Shown here in pieces: positions 1 through 12,300 of a stretch of DNA of 64,000 bases. Every line of letters begins with the position of its first letter. Within the stretch, counting starts at the first letter, position 1. Origin of the DNA: Selaginella tamariscina (Eukaryota > Streptophyta > Lycopodiopsida > Selaginellales > Selaginellaceae); assembly GCA_003024785.1 (NCBI GenBank), contig PUQB01000259.1, forward strand, positions 62,001 through 126,000, read 5' to 3'. Made by a program: the position numbers and the translations under genes. Under the pieces are notes generated by a model. That model was not told the DNA's origin and made no database searches. It saw only the letters and a list, made by a program, of their open reading frames with translations.

Positions 1-1
1 A

Positions 2-178
2 CATTATGACCACGATGATGACTCTGATGGCATAATTTTGATGGAATATGTCAAAAACAACGCATCTTTGTCTCTGGTGTTTGTGTTTCTGGTGGGGATG
101 ATTACTGATTTTATTGTCATATACTTCTCACAGAGAGGAGAATATGAGGCCGAGCTGACATTACTGACTCTTGAGGTT
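2..178 (+). CDS. Possible exon running in from the left edge
   Basis: One frame is open from the window edge to about 178 and ends at a possible splice donor (CTTGAG then GTTTGC). It begins with an Asp/His-rich stretch (HYDHDDDSDG), then has one strongly hydrophobic segment of about 20 residues (SLVFVFLVGMITDFIVIYF), then an acidic part. That could be one membrane span. I do not recognise the family. The following 60 bases carry a (GT)n then GA-rich run, the same intron-start pattern seen in firmer genes of this window. It could also be chance open sequence. Confidence 0.25.
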
Positions 179-1796
179 TGCATTTTTATATACACATTGA
201 ATCACATTTATGTATGTGTGTGTGTGTGTGGAGGAGAGATACATATTTAACTGGAATGATAGAATTAAACTATGTATGGTTATAATTGATGAATTGATAC
301 GCATAAATCACTAACACGCAGACATAAATAATATATTCTTTTACATATATAATATACATAATATGCGTCTATGCATCTATGCTCATGTTTAGGAAACCTG
401 TTTCTTTTGCCATAATTTAACATATTGTGAATGTTAAAATTGCATGTATATTATATGCATGCATGCTCCTATATACGTTAAAGCATGCAGATGTTGTCTA
501 TATATGCGACTAATCATCAATTAACACTAATATATAATATTGTATTAACTATGGTATACTCATATTTTACAATTGCTGTTGATCAACATCACTGGGTACG
601 ATGACTCCAGAATTGGTATCTGGAGATACTTAGACTCTCCATCTCATAGAGTCCTTCGGAGCCGTATTTCAACCTCCCAAGATATTCCTTCATGAGTGTT
701 GCTAAATCATGCTTCTTTCTGCGGGTACATATACAATCCTTGGACAAGTGTTCAAGACACCTCCAATAAACGACATAGTGAAGTCCAGATGTACACCCCA
801 CCGAACGACCACGACCACAACAACAACGATGTTGACGACCATGACAATGATGATGATGATGATGATCCTCGTCCGCGCATATGCATGTCCCTATACATAC
901 ATGATTCTGACCTTTGTGGACCCGACACAGCTCATGTAACCCATATGAAGTGGGGCGAATCTACATCACAGTGGGTGGATGAGTACGTACAAGGGTTTGC
1001 ATATGTGACGTACTCTTCCTCGGAAACATTACTGGCGGGTAGATTTCCGAGGAGAAGCTCAGTTTACAATATATGATCAGGTGGCAGATGTTTGGCACCA
1101 CATGTGTTGTCGTCCGTATGTTTTCACTCCTAGTCTTACTGTGGCTCCAAAACAGTCCAATTTACGAGCAATTATGAGAAGGCATCCGTAGTTTATTTTT
1201 TGATGTGGGACTATACGCTAATATCTGACTGTAAGTAATTGATGCACAGGAAACTTTAGTAAGTAGGACAGTTCTTTACAGATTTCAAGTTTTGTTACTG
1301 GGTTTTAATTTTTTAAAATTTTTAAAATGTTTTTCTTCTTTATAAAATTAAATTATAAGGAAAACCTGTAGTGCATAGTAAATGTAAGAGAGGGGTACTA
1401 CTTTTGTCATTTCAGATATTAATCAAGTGATTAAGTAGATAATTTTTTGATGTTCTTTTTCTTTAAGGTTAACGTAACCCTAAACCCTGTTCTTTTTTAT
1501 AAGGTTAACGTAGTCTAAATTTGTGAGGTCGTTTTCAGGGAACATCGACCGTGGATACTCATAATCTCCGTCAGAAACAGGTATGGTACCAAGACTTGCA
1601 GGAGCGTAGATATTCCTAAAATATCTTAGAATATTCATATTATTCTAAAAATAGTTTACAATAATTAAAAATACTATCAAACATAATTACAAATGAAATC
1701 ATTTTCTTATCAACATGTTAATTTTTTTATAAATACTTTTTCCTATCATACAAAGAAATCTTCTCATTTTGTCTAAATCATCACTCTCCGGATTAA
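179..1796. other. Intergenic; one Asp-rich open stretch
   Basis: Mostly AT-rich sequence. A plus-strand open stretch at 696-1076 encodes an Asp/Asn/His-rich run followed by ordinary-looking residues. It resembles the Asp-rich start of the exon-like segment at 2-178, but I see no recognisable domain and no convincing splice sites. From 1200 to 1796 I see only AT-rich sequence and T runs, including the 3' flank of the gene on the minus strand. Confidence 0.4.
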
Positions 1797-2899
1797 TCAA
1801 TCATTTTGGTCAATATCTTGATGTTGTTGCCACCACTTAACACTCTCACGAATGCAATTGGGAGTTGCCATCCTTGTTAATACATAAGATGTGATAAGAG
1901 AAGGTCTGCATAAAGGCTCATCTAAAAACTGACGTTCCTTAAGAATAATATTATAAAGCGCCCGGTTGCTATCCTTCATTTTATAAAATTCAAAATCACG
2001 AGAAAGAAAAGCTTCAGGAAATGTATTTGATACGGTGGATACTGCTCACAAAAATTTTCGAGATTCTTCTTTCTGAGGCACGTATCCAAGTATTCACTAG
2101 TCAGTTCATCATAGCTCATCAGATATCGGTATAAATATGGATCGAAAGTGATTGGATGAATACAAGCAATGTTTTGGTTGAGCATAGCCTTCTGAGGAGA
2201 GTCGTCTACCACTAACATCTGTGCGTTCTTCATTATCCTTAAGCGACTGATCTCCCCATGAGTCCCAATTATTCTTTCATTCTTGAAGAAGTATGGCTTG
2301 CTTTCCTTTTTATATTGTGAAATTCGATTTATATGTTGGTCAAAAATCCAATCTTTACGAATCACCTCTTCTGCAACACTACAATGTTTCTTAAGCAAAT
2401 TCAACAGCGGTGTTAAGTTATGAATCTGCATGCATGACCAAATCCCCACAAGCGCACCCATCTCCTTAAGCTTTTGAAAGAGACGATCCAACCCTGGACG
2501 AAAAATAATATCATATCGAAATTTACCATGACAAGGAATGAAATCTCCTTGTTTGATTTCTTTTTTCCTATCCTCGGGCCTTTGTCGATGAAGCAGAACA
2601 CCATTGACATCCAACAACACAATATGGCCATGAGTAACATGAGATAGCGTTGCCTCTTGAATACTTTGCAAATCACTTGTTTGCTCCCTTTCACATTTAT
2701 CCGTTGCCACTATCTCGTTGCCTATCCCTTCATCATTTAATTGTACATCATCCTTACAAGATTCAGATATTGCATGCGCTGAAGAAATTGATTTCGGAAC
2801 TGAAGCCAATAAAAATGATGATGAAAAAACTGAAGTGGCCCCCATGGTAACGATGTTTTGAGCTGCATTATTATCCATTTCCTGCATGAACTCTGTCAT
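1797..2899 (-). CDS. FCP1/NIF-domain (HAD-like) phosphatase-like protein
   Basis: A minus-strand gene for a CTD-small-phosphatase-like protein of the HAD superfamily. The FCP1-homology domain starts near residue 95 with the nucleophile loop LLDVNGVLLHR. It continues with FRPGLDRLF and the cap-less HAD core (GIWSC, then KDWIFDQ) and ends with the acidic motif MLVVDDSPQKA. The usual DxDx(T/V) loop here reads D-V-N-G, so the general acid/base Asp is Asn. Plant NIF proteins with NGVLL loops exist, and catalysis may be weak or altered. I chose the ATG at 2899; the open frame extends slightly upstream without an ATG. The main frame stops at 1976, but the family-like sequence goes on in another frame from about 2035 to 1797 (PEAFLSRDFEFYK onward). 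One missing base in the C run near 2035 would explain this as a sequencing or run-length error; a real frameshift is the alternative. Confidence 0.75.
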
Positions 2900-3159
2900 T
2901 CTGACATGTGGCACAAGAAATTTCGCCAAACCCCTCTCTTACCTCATGGCAATGCTGAAAATCCATGTTCTCAATTGTTTCATTACATCTGCAAAATGAT
3001 AATTAGCTGACCTTAAAATTATCAAGGTATATTATTTACCTTGTTAATGTGTGACCCATGTTTGAACTAAAAGCTTCATTAATCCTTGAGAATTTATTTT
3101 CTGTACAAATATAAACGAAATATACAAAAATGCCTTATGTTACACTCATTTACAACTAT

Positions 3160-6100
3160 TCGTCACTCTAAGAACATTAACAATTCTTCTTCGCTATTAC
3201 CTTCTGAGTGAGGCGAAGAAGGTCTAAGCTTGTGAGATGGTTCAAGATCTTTCATCTTCTGATGTTTCCATGGGTAATGGAGTGTGTGAATGTTCTGTAC
3301 TCCTCGAGATAACTTCCGGTCTAATATCTGATTGAAGTTCGTCCTCAGACTCCGACATTGAACCAGATTCGTCTTCAGAGCTATCGCACTTATCGGAGGG
3401 AACTTTCTCAAATACTCCTTTGGATTTGTTGGGGTAGTCAGTTGAGAACCTATCTATCCACTTGTTCAGGTCCTCAACCATGGTCTTATCCTTTTCAACG
3501 GCAACACACATGTATCCGAAGGTAACACTCCTTCAAGACGGACCCCCTAGTGCAGTAGTCAAAAACCCACGCATCACTGTGAGGACCCCTGATCAAGTTG
3601 ACGATGCTCCGTGCCGCTTGACTTGTAATGTTTGGATAACGTACATTGCCGAATACGTCACTCTCACTATCGGTGTATCGGATGGAGGTTCAGGGCCGTT
3701 GGAGTGCAAACAGATGCCTGGCCAGTCATTTGGAAGTTTGAAATGTTTGGCGCATTCCTAACAACCAAGTGAACAACCGAATCAATGCACTTCGGATCAG
3801 CATCATTCATATAAAATCCTGTCCAACGATGTTTATTCCTCTTGGCAAAGGCGAAGGCAAAGGTATCGGTGACATGAGCAAGAATCAAGAAATAAATACC
3901 TGAAAACGTAGATATCAGTCAAGAGTGCAAGTATGAATTCAATAATAAATACCTTCTTTGTACATGCTTGCACGGCTAAGTTTCTCCACCAAATCCTCTA
4001 GTGTCCTGTCTGTCGAAGGATTTTTTGACACCGCCGATCCATCACGAACAATTGAAACGGTTTCCTACAAGCAGTGATGGTACCCCATAAAGTCTCCGAA
4101 TCCAACAACAAACATCTGTAGGGCTTGTCGTGATTCGTAGCATCCTCCTTTATAAGGTTCAACTCGGTTCTCCGCTGCTGAAGGACTGCCATAAGAGAAG
4201 GCGTCATCGCAATGTTCTCCTTCTTGGCGTTGGCGTGCAATAGATTCTTGCCCAGATCTTCCGATTGATTCACCCATTCGACAAGCATATCATCGTTTGT
4301 CACATGCAAATATTTCTGACCTCTTCGTATGTTGAAGCCGAGGTCCAACCCAGTTTGTGGCAGTGTATTCCCAACCACTCCTTGAAGTGCCTGACCGTCT
4401 TCAACTCCATTGCCTTGAGATGAAAAGGAGAGGTGGGGCTGCTGTTGTTAATCTGTAATTTGCCATCAATCACCAAATCAGCCAAGACTTCCATCTCCTC
4501 CATCGTTGTTCCATTTAAAGGCTTCAACCATGTGAGCTTGAAATCGTTGTTACATCCTTTATAATTGAACAGACTTAGCCTTCGGCGTCTTACTGGGTTT
4601 CTTTGCAGACTTCTCTGAGGGCTCCTCTTCACTTGTCTGCTTCTTCTTTGTTCCTTTTGCAAAGGATTCCATAATCCCAACCATTTGGCAAAGATCCTAG
4701 GAACAGAAATGATGGTTCATCCTTTCTAGTCTAATGTCTAATGTGGCACTTGAATTGGTTGGGTAACAATGTAGAAGAAAAGGCCTGCTTAGTGCACTTG
4801 GATATCTAGTGATGGTCGTGTCATTAGGTATTTACAAGAAACTATCCTCGGGACAAGAACAACATCATCAAAAAAGGATGTTTCCTTCCCGCACATGGGC
4901 AAAATCAACTACTACAATTTCTTCAACTCTCTGAAAAAAAAGACAGATTAATATATTGGCGAGATAAATCCCGCCCAAACAATTTGCTTACCGGTAGTTC
5001 GCAGATTGTGTATTCCCTGCGGTAGCTCTTTATGGTCGCTGAAGAGATTCCCACACGACTCGCGTGTGTTTGAACTTCTCCCATATTTTGCTGTTGTAGT
5101 GGTTGGTGTCTGCAGTGTCCCATTCCGCCGATAACTTATGGTACTGCTCGATTGTGAGATTCAGCTTCGCTTAAAATGCCGATCTTTTCGTCAGCTTCTC
5201 ACGAGTATGCTCGGAAAGTTTTGTTGCCATCGTTCCTTTGTTGTGTTCGTCGAGAAGTCGTTGGGCTGCCGTTATTGTATGCTGGCCACTAATGATGTAG
5301 TACTTGATTGATTTTTTATTCTCTGTCTGAATCTTCCTCATTTGTTCCGGTGTTGTGATCCACACTTTGTCAGCACCTTTGTTTCTCTCGTAGTATGGGC
5401 ATAAAATAGCATTATGTGGAACGGTGTAAGAATTGCCGTCCTTCATCTTCTCCATGAGCTCACCTACACGTTCCTGATTGAGTAGCATGTAATTGAAGTT
5501 TGGGTTGACGCTGCAATACTTAACCCTGCACTCGTAAATCCTATCATCCAACATCATTTCTTGTGGCTTATTGCAACATGGGATGCCACAGGTGCAGCTG
5601 ACAAAATGACCGAGGATTTTCTTTTACGATCCGAATCAACATGTGTGATCCCCGATTGATGCTATTCTAATGTTCTCGACACACTCTTCTAGCTCCCAAA
5701 GTTTTCTAAGCAAATTGAACGTGATTTATAAAGAACCTGAGACTAACTCAATCTCCCTAATGATGTCGCTGTGTTCTTCTTCAATGTGAAGAGGGACGAT
5801 TGCTCCACTTGTGGATTTTCTGTATTGTGAAGCAATCTCTGCTGAGAATACACATACTCAATGAGTCTGAAGATCTTCGAAGTAGACATCCAGTTGGATC
5901 CCCTCCATAGATGGGCTTTCGTTGAGTTGAAGAAGAACTCCACGGTCAACATCATTAGTGAACACGTGAATGTCATTATCCACAAGTCGACAAGACAATC
6001 CGAGATTAATGTTGTAACTGGCGACCTCTAATCAGAGAACGTGACATTGGATGGAACAAGGCATATGTGTCGAGCATCATTCAATCTGGGTTCGTAGCAT

Positions 6101-6390
6101 GCTTTCGGATGCTTGACTAGCACACCCACTTTCCATTGTTTTGCTTGTCCATGCGATGTGACAGAGGTTAGTTTGACAGCAACCATGGTTGTTCCAATGC
6201 GCTTCCCGTTTAGTTTGAAATATGGCCAAGTTGATTCCAGAATCCCCCTGCTCATCTCTTCTCCTCCTCTCGTCTTCAATGTCACCTCAATTCCACATCT
6301 GAATACAAAAATGATTAGTTCTTCAAACACATATCCGAGTATAACAAATTTTATTTTAATTCTTACCCAGAATTTGACGACGACTCCATA
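3160..6390 (-). pseudogene. Decayed multi-exon gene with ParB-like and DNA methyltransferase-like parts
   Basis: Coding-like segments follow one another on the minus strand. The first is a short exon starting MESSSNSG at 6390 with a GTAAGA donor; its acceptor near 6304 joins a conserved-looking segment (WPYFKLNGKRIGTTMVAVKL). At 5557-5171 lies the part with the motif IISGQHTITAAQRLL, which matches the shape of the ParB box II (I-x-G-E-R-R-x-x-A-A). A Lys-rich linker follows (4680-4550), then an unrecognised domain (about 4550-3990). Near 3570-3500 comes FDYC-x-x-GSVLKECYL then CVAVEKDK, which looks like the SAM-binding motif I (D-x-F-x-G-x-G-S) of N4/N6 DNA methyltransferases. The tail (3500-3242) is Ser/Glu/Asp-rich. 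Several in-frame interruptions suggest a pseudogene, although good splice sites remain. The ParB reading is fairly firm; the methyltransferase reading is inference, and I found no clear DPPY-type catalytic motif. Confidence 0.45.
4768..4850 (+). repeat. Fragment of the 22-26 kb TIR element family
   Basis: About 85 bp match the left subterminal part of the two TIR elements at 22267 and 24188: GCTTAGTGCACTTGG, then ATCTAGTGATGGTC, then GTCATTAGGTATTT, in the same order and spacing. No TIR is left at this copy. It sits in a probable intron of the ParB-like gene, so the family has at least three insertion sites in 64 kb. Confidence 0.7.
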
Positions 6391-6730
6391 CTAATGACTC
6401 GATCTCCTTGTTTAATTAAATTGTCCTTCTGCAAAATAATACACTATGAATACAAATCATATAAAAACGCACACACACTTGTATAAACCCGAATATACAA
6501 AAATAATACACAGAGAGAAGTGGACGGAATTAACTGTCCAAAGCTCACATTTGTGCTAGTGCAAAAGAAAGATAACATTTCATTTTAGAACCACCACAAA
6601 TGTGACCTCCGGACAGTTTTACATAGATTCCTAGCTTTTACTCGAAATATTATGATAAGATGATAAAAGTAAATAAATGAGATATGCAACTTATATATAC
6701 TAATACTATATATATTCACATGGAAGGTAC
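6391..6730. other. Intergenic flank between ParB-like gene and LTR element
   Basis: AT-rich sequence with short CA runs, upstream of the minus-strand ParB-like gene. Its promoter would lie here, but I cannot point to a specific element. The LTR element begins at 6731. Confidence 0.4.
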
Positions 6731-7336
6731 TGTCACGACCCGATACAAGATACATGATATGGGTTGTAGGATATTCCTACAGGGATTCCGGATACAGGAT
6801 ACGGTCGCAGGATATTCCTACAGGATATACCACATGATAATTCCTACACGGATTCCGGATACAGAATACGGTCGCAAGATATTCCTACAGGATATACCAC
6901 AGGATATGCTTAAAGGATAAGGGACATGTGGACTCATCTTAGCCTCTGCATGCATGCAACCACTTTACATGCATACAACCACTTTTAGCACTCATGCCTA
7001 GATTAGCTCTTAGATTTGTAAGCATAAAAGCTCCGACCTAATTGTTAATCAGTTACTATCAACACCAGTCTTACTACGATTAATCTTGTCTTGTCTTATT
7101 CTTGTCTTTCTCTTGTTCTCTCCTTGTTTCGCTCCTGGATCCTGTCCTGTTCCTGTCTTGTTCCTAGATCCTGTCATGCGCCTTCCTGTCTTGCTCCTGG
7201 ATCCTATCCTGTTCCTGTCTTGCGCCTGTCTTGCTCTTGAGTTCCTAGTTCATGTCTGCTCTCTTGTCCTCCTGAGTCAAGCCTTCTTGTTCTTGGAATC
7301 TTGTTCTCTTCCTGGTTCCTGGATCGTGGCTTGACA
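6731..7336 (+). repeat. LTR 1 of the Ty3/gypsy chromovirus compound
   Basis: Starts TGTCACGACCCGATAC and ends CGTGGCTTGACA (TG...CA). The U3 part is made of short CAGGAT/TACAGGAT and TTCCTACAGG units. A CATAAAAG box near 7022 could be the TATA element. The downstream part is rich in CCTGT units, roughly the complement of the U3 units. The 5' flank reads GGTAC; the flank after the last LTR of the compound reads GGTGC, a possible target-site duplication with one mismatch. Confidence 0.85.
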
Positions 7337-8675
7337 GTTTGATAGTAACTGCTTTCATAGCTCTCCATTTTCCAGCTACTTTTTTTTCCTTGATTCTTTT
7401 CCTTTGTTTTCCTCCTTTTTTTTCATAGATCATGGCTGAGTTTAATTTCAACGCGAGCACCAAATGTTGCTTCATGAGCTGGCCACTTTGCGCCAAGTGG
7501 TCACCAATCTGCAAGGTTCCACCAATGTGGCGCATGCAGCTGCTGATGCATCCTCCAAGGCTGCTGCGCAGGCTCTCTCTCAGGCATCGGTGGTTCCCTC
7601 TTCCTCGAACTTTTCTTCGGAGCCAAAGGTCAGCATGCCAAAAAGTTCAGTGGCAATCGTGCCGATTTCCAAGGTTTCCTGAATCAGATCCGCTCTTGAT
7701 CCGCAACCACGCCGCTACTCGACTGATGCACAAAAGGTGGGTCTTTTGGCATCCTTACTAAGTGGATCTCCACGGGCTTGGGTTGCCCCCTTGCTGGAGC
7801 GTGACGACATTGATGAAGACTTTGAAGGTTTCGTGGCTGCCTTTGAAGCCTGCTTTGGAGATCGTTATAAGTACCGTTCTGCATGCACGAAGTTACGGAA
7901 GCTCACTCAAGGATCCCGACCAGCTTCTCTATGCATCCGAATTTCAGCAACTTTGCACGAACATTCCATGGGACGAGACTGCATTGATCGAACACTTCTG
8001 TTTTGGGTTGAGGGATGACGTGAAGGACCTTCTCCTTACGTTACCGGATGCCCAAACATTAACGAGATCATGCAACAAGCTGTTCGTTGCGACAACGTTT
8101 GTTCGAGCGTCGTCAGGAAAGATTCCGTCAGCAGTTCCTACAAACCAATCATGTAGCTGTGGTACATGTTCCTGCACCACCTTCTGGAGTAGTTCCTATG
8201 GAGGTTGAGAAATCCAAGCGTGGCTCTCTTTCCGCTGTTAAGAAGCAACATCGCCGCAGTGAGAACCTTTGCTTGTATTATGGTGAAGTAGGACACAAGG
8301 TGGCAGAATGTCCTATTAAAGCTAAGAAATTCAAGACGCGTGAAGTTGAAGCTGGAGTTCAATCGGAAAACTTTAATGTCCACTTCGTCTAGGTGCCGTG
8401 AAGTTGGACGTAGGTGCAAGCTCCATTGGTGCTGCTCATACCATTCCATCACTCAAGTTTCCTGTACACATTCATTTCAATAATCGAAAGCTCAAGGAGT
8501 TTGCCTTGTTAGACACTGGTGTAAATGCATGCTTCATGGATGACATTTTTGCAACTCAACATGGCATTTCGGTGGTGAAGTTAAAGCGTGTAGTTCCTGT
8601 AAAGTTCAAGGTCCTAAAGCTGCATCATTTAATTGCTTCTGGTGCAATTACCCATGCTACCCAACCTCTCTCCTG
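6731..8675 (+). mobile_element. 5' partial Ty3/gypsy chromovirus copy (LTR, gag, start of protease)
   Basis: A 5' LTR (6731-7336) is followed by a leader, a gag region and the start of a protease region with the DTG-type active-site context. It then stops abruptly at 8675, where the 5' LTR of the next copy begins. It matches the first 1.9 kb of the neighbouring complete copy in order and sequence. It is a broken fossil with several breaks. It is either an older copy into which the second element inserted, with its 3' part lost, or half of a tandem LTR-internal-LTR-internal-LTR product. Divergence from the neighbour looks modest. Confidence 0.85.
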
Positions 8676-9268
8676 TGTCATGACCCGATACAGGATACAG
8701 GATTCCGGATACAGGATATGGGTTGCAGGACTTTCCTACAGGATTCTGGATATAGGATATGGGTTGCAGGACTTTCCTACAGGATATTCCTACCAGGATT
8801 CCGGACACAGGATTCGGTTGCAGGATATTCCTACAGGATATGCCACAGGATATGCCTAGAGGATAAGGGACATGTGGACTCATCTTAGCCTCTGCATGCA
8901 TGCAGTCACTTTGCATGCATGCAACCACTTTTAGCACTCATGCCTAGATTAGCTCTTGGAGTTGTGAGCATAAAAGCTCCGACCTAATTGTTGTACAACA
9001 GTCTTACTACGATCAATCTCGTCTTGTCTTGTTCTTGTCTTGTTTCCTGTCCTGTCCTGTCTCGCTCTGTTTCCTGTCCTGCTCCTGGATCCTGTCCTGC
9101 TCTGTCTTGTTCCGGATCCTGTCCTGTTTATGTCTTATTCCTGTCCTGTCTTGCTCCTGATCCGTCCTGTTCCTGTTCCTAGTTCTCCTGCTCTCGGTCC
9201 TGTTCCTGAGTCAAGCCTTCTGTCCTTGGAATCCTGTCTCTTCCTGGTTCCTGGATCGTGGCTTGACA
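8676..9268 (+). repeat. LTR 2 (5' LTR of the complete chromovirus copy)
   Basis: Begins TGTCATGACCCG and ends GGCTTGACA, aligning throughout with LTRs 1 and 3. The sequence just after it (TTTGATAGTAACTGC) is the same as after LTR 1 and should hold the primer-binding site. It does not look like the common plant initiator-Met tRNA site. Confidence 0.85.
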
Positions 9269-9359
9269 GTTTGATAGTAACTGCTTCATAGTTCTCCGTT
9301 TTCCAGCTACTTTTTTTGATTCTTTTCCTTCATTTTCCTCCTTTTTCTTTCCTAGATCA

Positions 9360-12300
9360 TGGCTGATTTTGAGCGCTTTCAACGCGAGCACCAAATGTTG
9401 CTTCATGAGCTGGCCACTTTGCGCCAAGTGGTCACCGACCTGCAAGGTTCCACCACTGCGGCACATGCAGCTGCTGATGCATCCTCCAAGGCTGCTGCAG
9501 GCTCTCTCCCAGGCATCGGTGGTTCCCTCTTCATCAAACTTTTCTTCGGAGCCGAAGGTTAGCATGCCAGAGAAGTTCAGTGGCAATCGTGCCGATTTCC
9601 AAGGTTTCCTGAATCAGATCCGGCTCTTGATCCGTATGCAACCACGGCGCTACTCGACTGATGCTCAAAAGGTGGGTCTTTTGGCATCCTTACTAAGTGG
9701 ATCTCCACGGGCTTGGGTTGCCCCTTGCTGGAGCGTGACGATCCATTGATGGAAGACTTTGAAGGTTTCGTGGCTGCCTTTGAAGCCTGTTTTGGAGATC
9801 CTGATAAGTACCGTTCTGCATGCACGAAGTTACGGAAGCTCACTCAAGGATCCCGACCAGCTTCCGTCTATGCATCCGAATTTCAGCAACTTTGCACGAA
9901 CATTCCATGGGACGAGACTGCATTGATCGAACACTTCCGTTTTGGGTTGAGGGATGACGTGAAGGACCTTCTCCTTACGTTACCGGATGCCCAAACATTA
10001 GCGGAGATCATGCAACAAGCTGTTCGTTGCGACAACCGTTTGTTCGAGCGTCGTCAGGAAAGATCCCGTCAGCAGTTCCTGCAAACCAATCCTGCAGCTG
10101 TGGTACATGTTCCTGCACCACCTTCTGGAGTAGTTCCTATGGAGGTTGAGAAATCCAAGCGTGGCTCTCTTTCCGCTGCTGAGAAGCAACGTCGTCGCAG
10201 TGAGAACCTGTGCTTGTATTGTGGTGGAGCAGGACACAAGGTGGCAGATTGTCCTATTAAAGCCAGGAACTTCAAGACGCGTGAAGTTGAAGCTGAAGTT
10301 CAGTCGGAAAACTCCAATGTCCACTTCGTCTAGGAGCCGCGAAGTTGGACGTAGGTGCAGGCTCCATTGGTGCTGCTCATACCATCCATCACTTAAGTTT
10401 CCTGTACACATTCATCTTAATAATCGAGAGCTCATGGAGTTTGCCTTGTTAGACACTGGTGCAAATGCATGCTTCATGGATGACATTTGCAACTCAACAT
10501 GGCATTTCGGTGGTGAAGTTGAAGCGTGCAGTTCCTGTAGAGGTGGCCGATGGGCGTCTAATTGCTTCTGGCTTACCCATGCTACCGAACCTCTCCCTGC
10601 AGTTATGGCACATTCAACTGTTCAATTTCCTTCAACTTGATCAAGACTCGGTCGACTCCCATCATTTTGGGCATGCCATGGTTCGTTGTTGCAAATCCGC
10701 AGATCGACTGGAGGTCTAGGACGCTCACGTTTTCCTCTCCGACAGCTAGGATCAATCCTGTACCTTCCTGTGTGCAGGATACATCCTTAGTATCTGAGTA
10801 CAAGCTACAGGATTGACCGTGCCTGTTCCTGTACCAGTGTTGAAGACTCCTCCTCGACAGGATTCACCTCATGTCAGTTCCTCAGCACATCCGCAGGCTC
10901 TCTCCACTCCTGTAAGTTTGCGGTGTCCTGTACAGGGTTCTTCCAATCCTGTATCAGTGTCGAAGGTTCCTCCTCAACAGGATCCACCTCCTGTTGATTC
11001 GTCAGCACATTCGCAGGCTTTTCCCACTCCTGCGCAACCACGGACTCCTGTACAGGATTCTTCCAATCCTGTACACTCATCAACACCACACAGGTTTTTT
11101 CCAATCCTGCTTTTCTGTTACCCTGCTTCTGTTCCACCCCCAAGATCCTTCCTCTTTTCAGTCACAGCTCCCTCCTTCTCCTCTCCGAGTTCTTACCACT
11201 ACCATGCATGAACTCGCCACTGATCCTGCTCCCTTCCACCTTTGCCTTTCAAGTAACTCCTACGTCCTCTTCTACCTTTCCTGTATCCGACTCTCCTGTT
11301 TTTCTCTCCTTCTCCTTCTCCTTCTTCCCTACCATCCAAGTACACGACTTTAAGGACGTTTTTGACAAGCACAAGGCTGCAGTTCTTCCTGTTCACAGGT
11401 CCTACGACTGTCCTATTGATCTTGCGGAAGGAAAGACTCCACCATTCGGACCGATTTATGCATTGTCACCCACAGAGTTGGAGGTTCTTCGTCAACATCG
11501 AGGACAACTTGGCATCCGGCTTCATTCGTCACTCAAAGTCCCCTGCAGGAGCTCCTATCTTCTTTGTCAAGAAGAAGGATGGAGTTTACGTTTGGTTGTG
11601 GACTACAGGGGTTTGAATCAAGTCACCATTCGGAATCGGTACCCGTTGCCATTGATCCCGGAACTTCTCGATCGGCTGCGAGGAGCAAAGGTGTTCACGA
11701 AGATCGACTTACGAGGGCCTACAACCTTGTACGGATTCGTCCCGATGAGTGGAAGACTGCCTTTCGTACAAGGTATACACTTTTGAGTACACGGTAATGC
11801 CTTTCGGCCTTACCAATGCCCCAGCCGTGTTCCAACACATGGTGAACGACATTTTTGTGACTTCTTGGACCAGTTTGTGGTGATCTACCTCGACGACATT
11901 TTGATTTTCTCCAAGGACCAGGCGGCACATGACAAGCATGTACGATAGTTCTAGCGGCTTCGCGAGCATGGCTGTGCGAAGTTGGAGAAGTGTTTTTTTC
12001 GATAGGGATTCGTGGAGTTCTTGGGCTACATCGTCTCTCCTGCTGCGTTTCCATGGACATGCACAAGGTGAAGACCATCGTGGAGTGGGAGAGGCCCAAG
12101 TCGTACGAGATGTACAATGTTTCCTTGGCTTTGCAAACTTTACAGCGGTTCATACAGGACTTCTCCAAGCGTGTACTTCCACTCACGGAACTCACCAAGC
12201 GCACAGGGTTTTTCTTGGTCCACAAGGCGAAATGCATTCACAACACTCAAGGACGCCTTCACGACAGTTCCGATTTTAGCACATCCTGACCCTTCTCGTC

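Noticed and set aside
589-801. Minus-strand frame of 70 codons
   Set aside because: No recognisable domain or splice context; it overlaps an equally weak plus-strand frame.
3462-3761. Plus-strand frame of 99 codons within the ParB-like gene
   Set aside because: It is the complement of the minus-strand segment with the methyltransferase-like motif, which has the better protein features.
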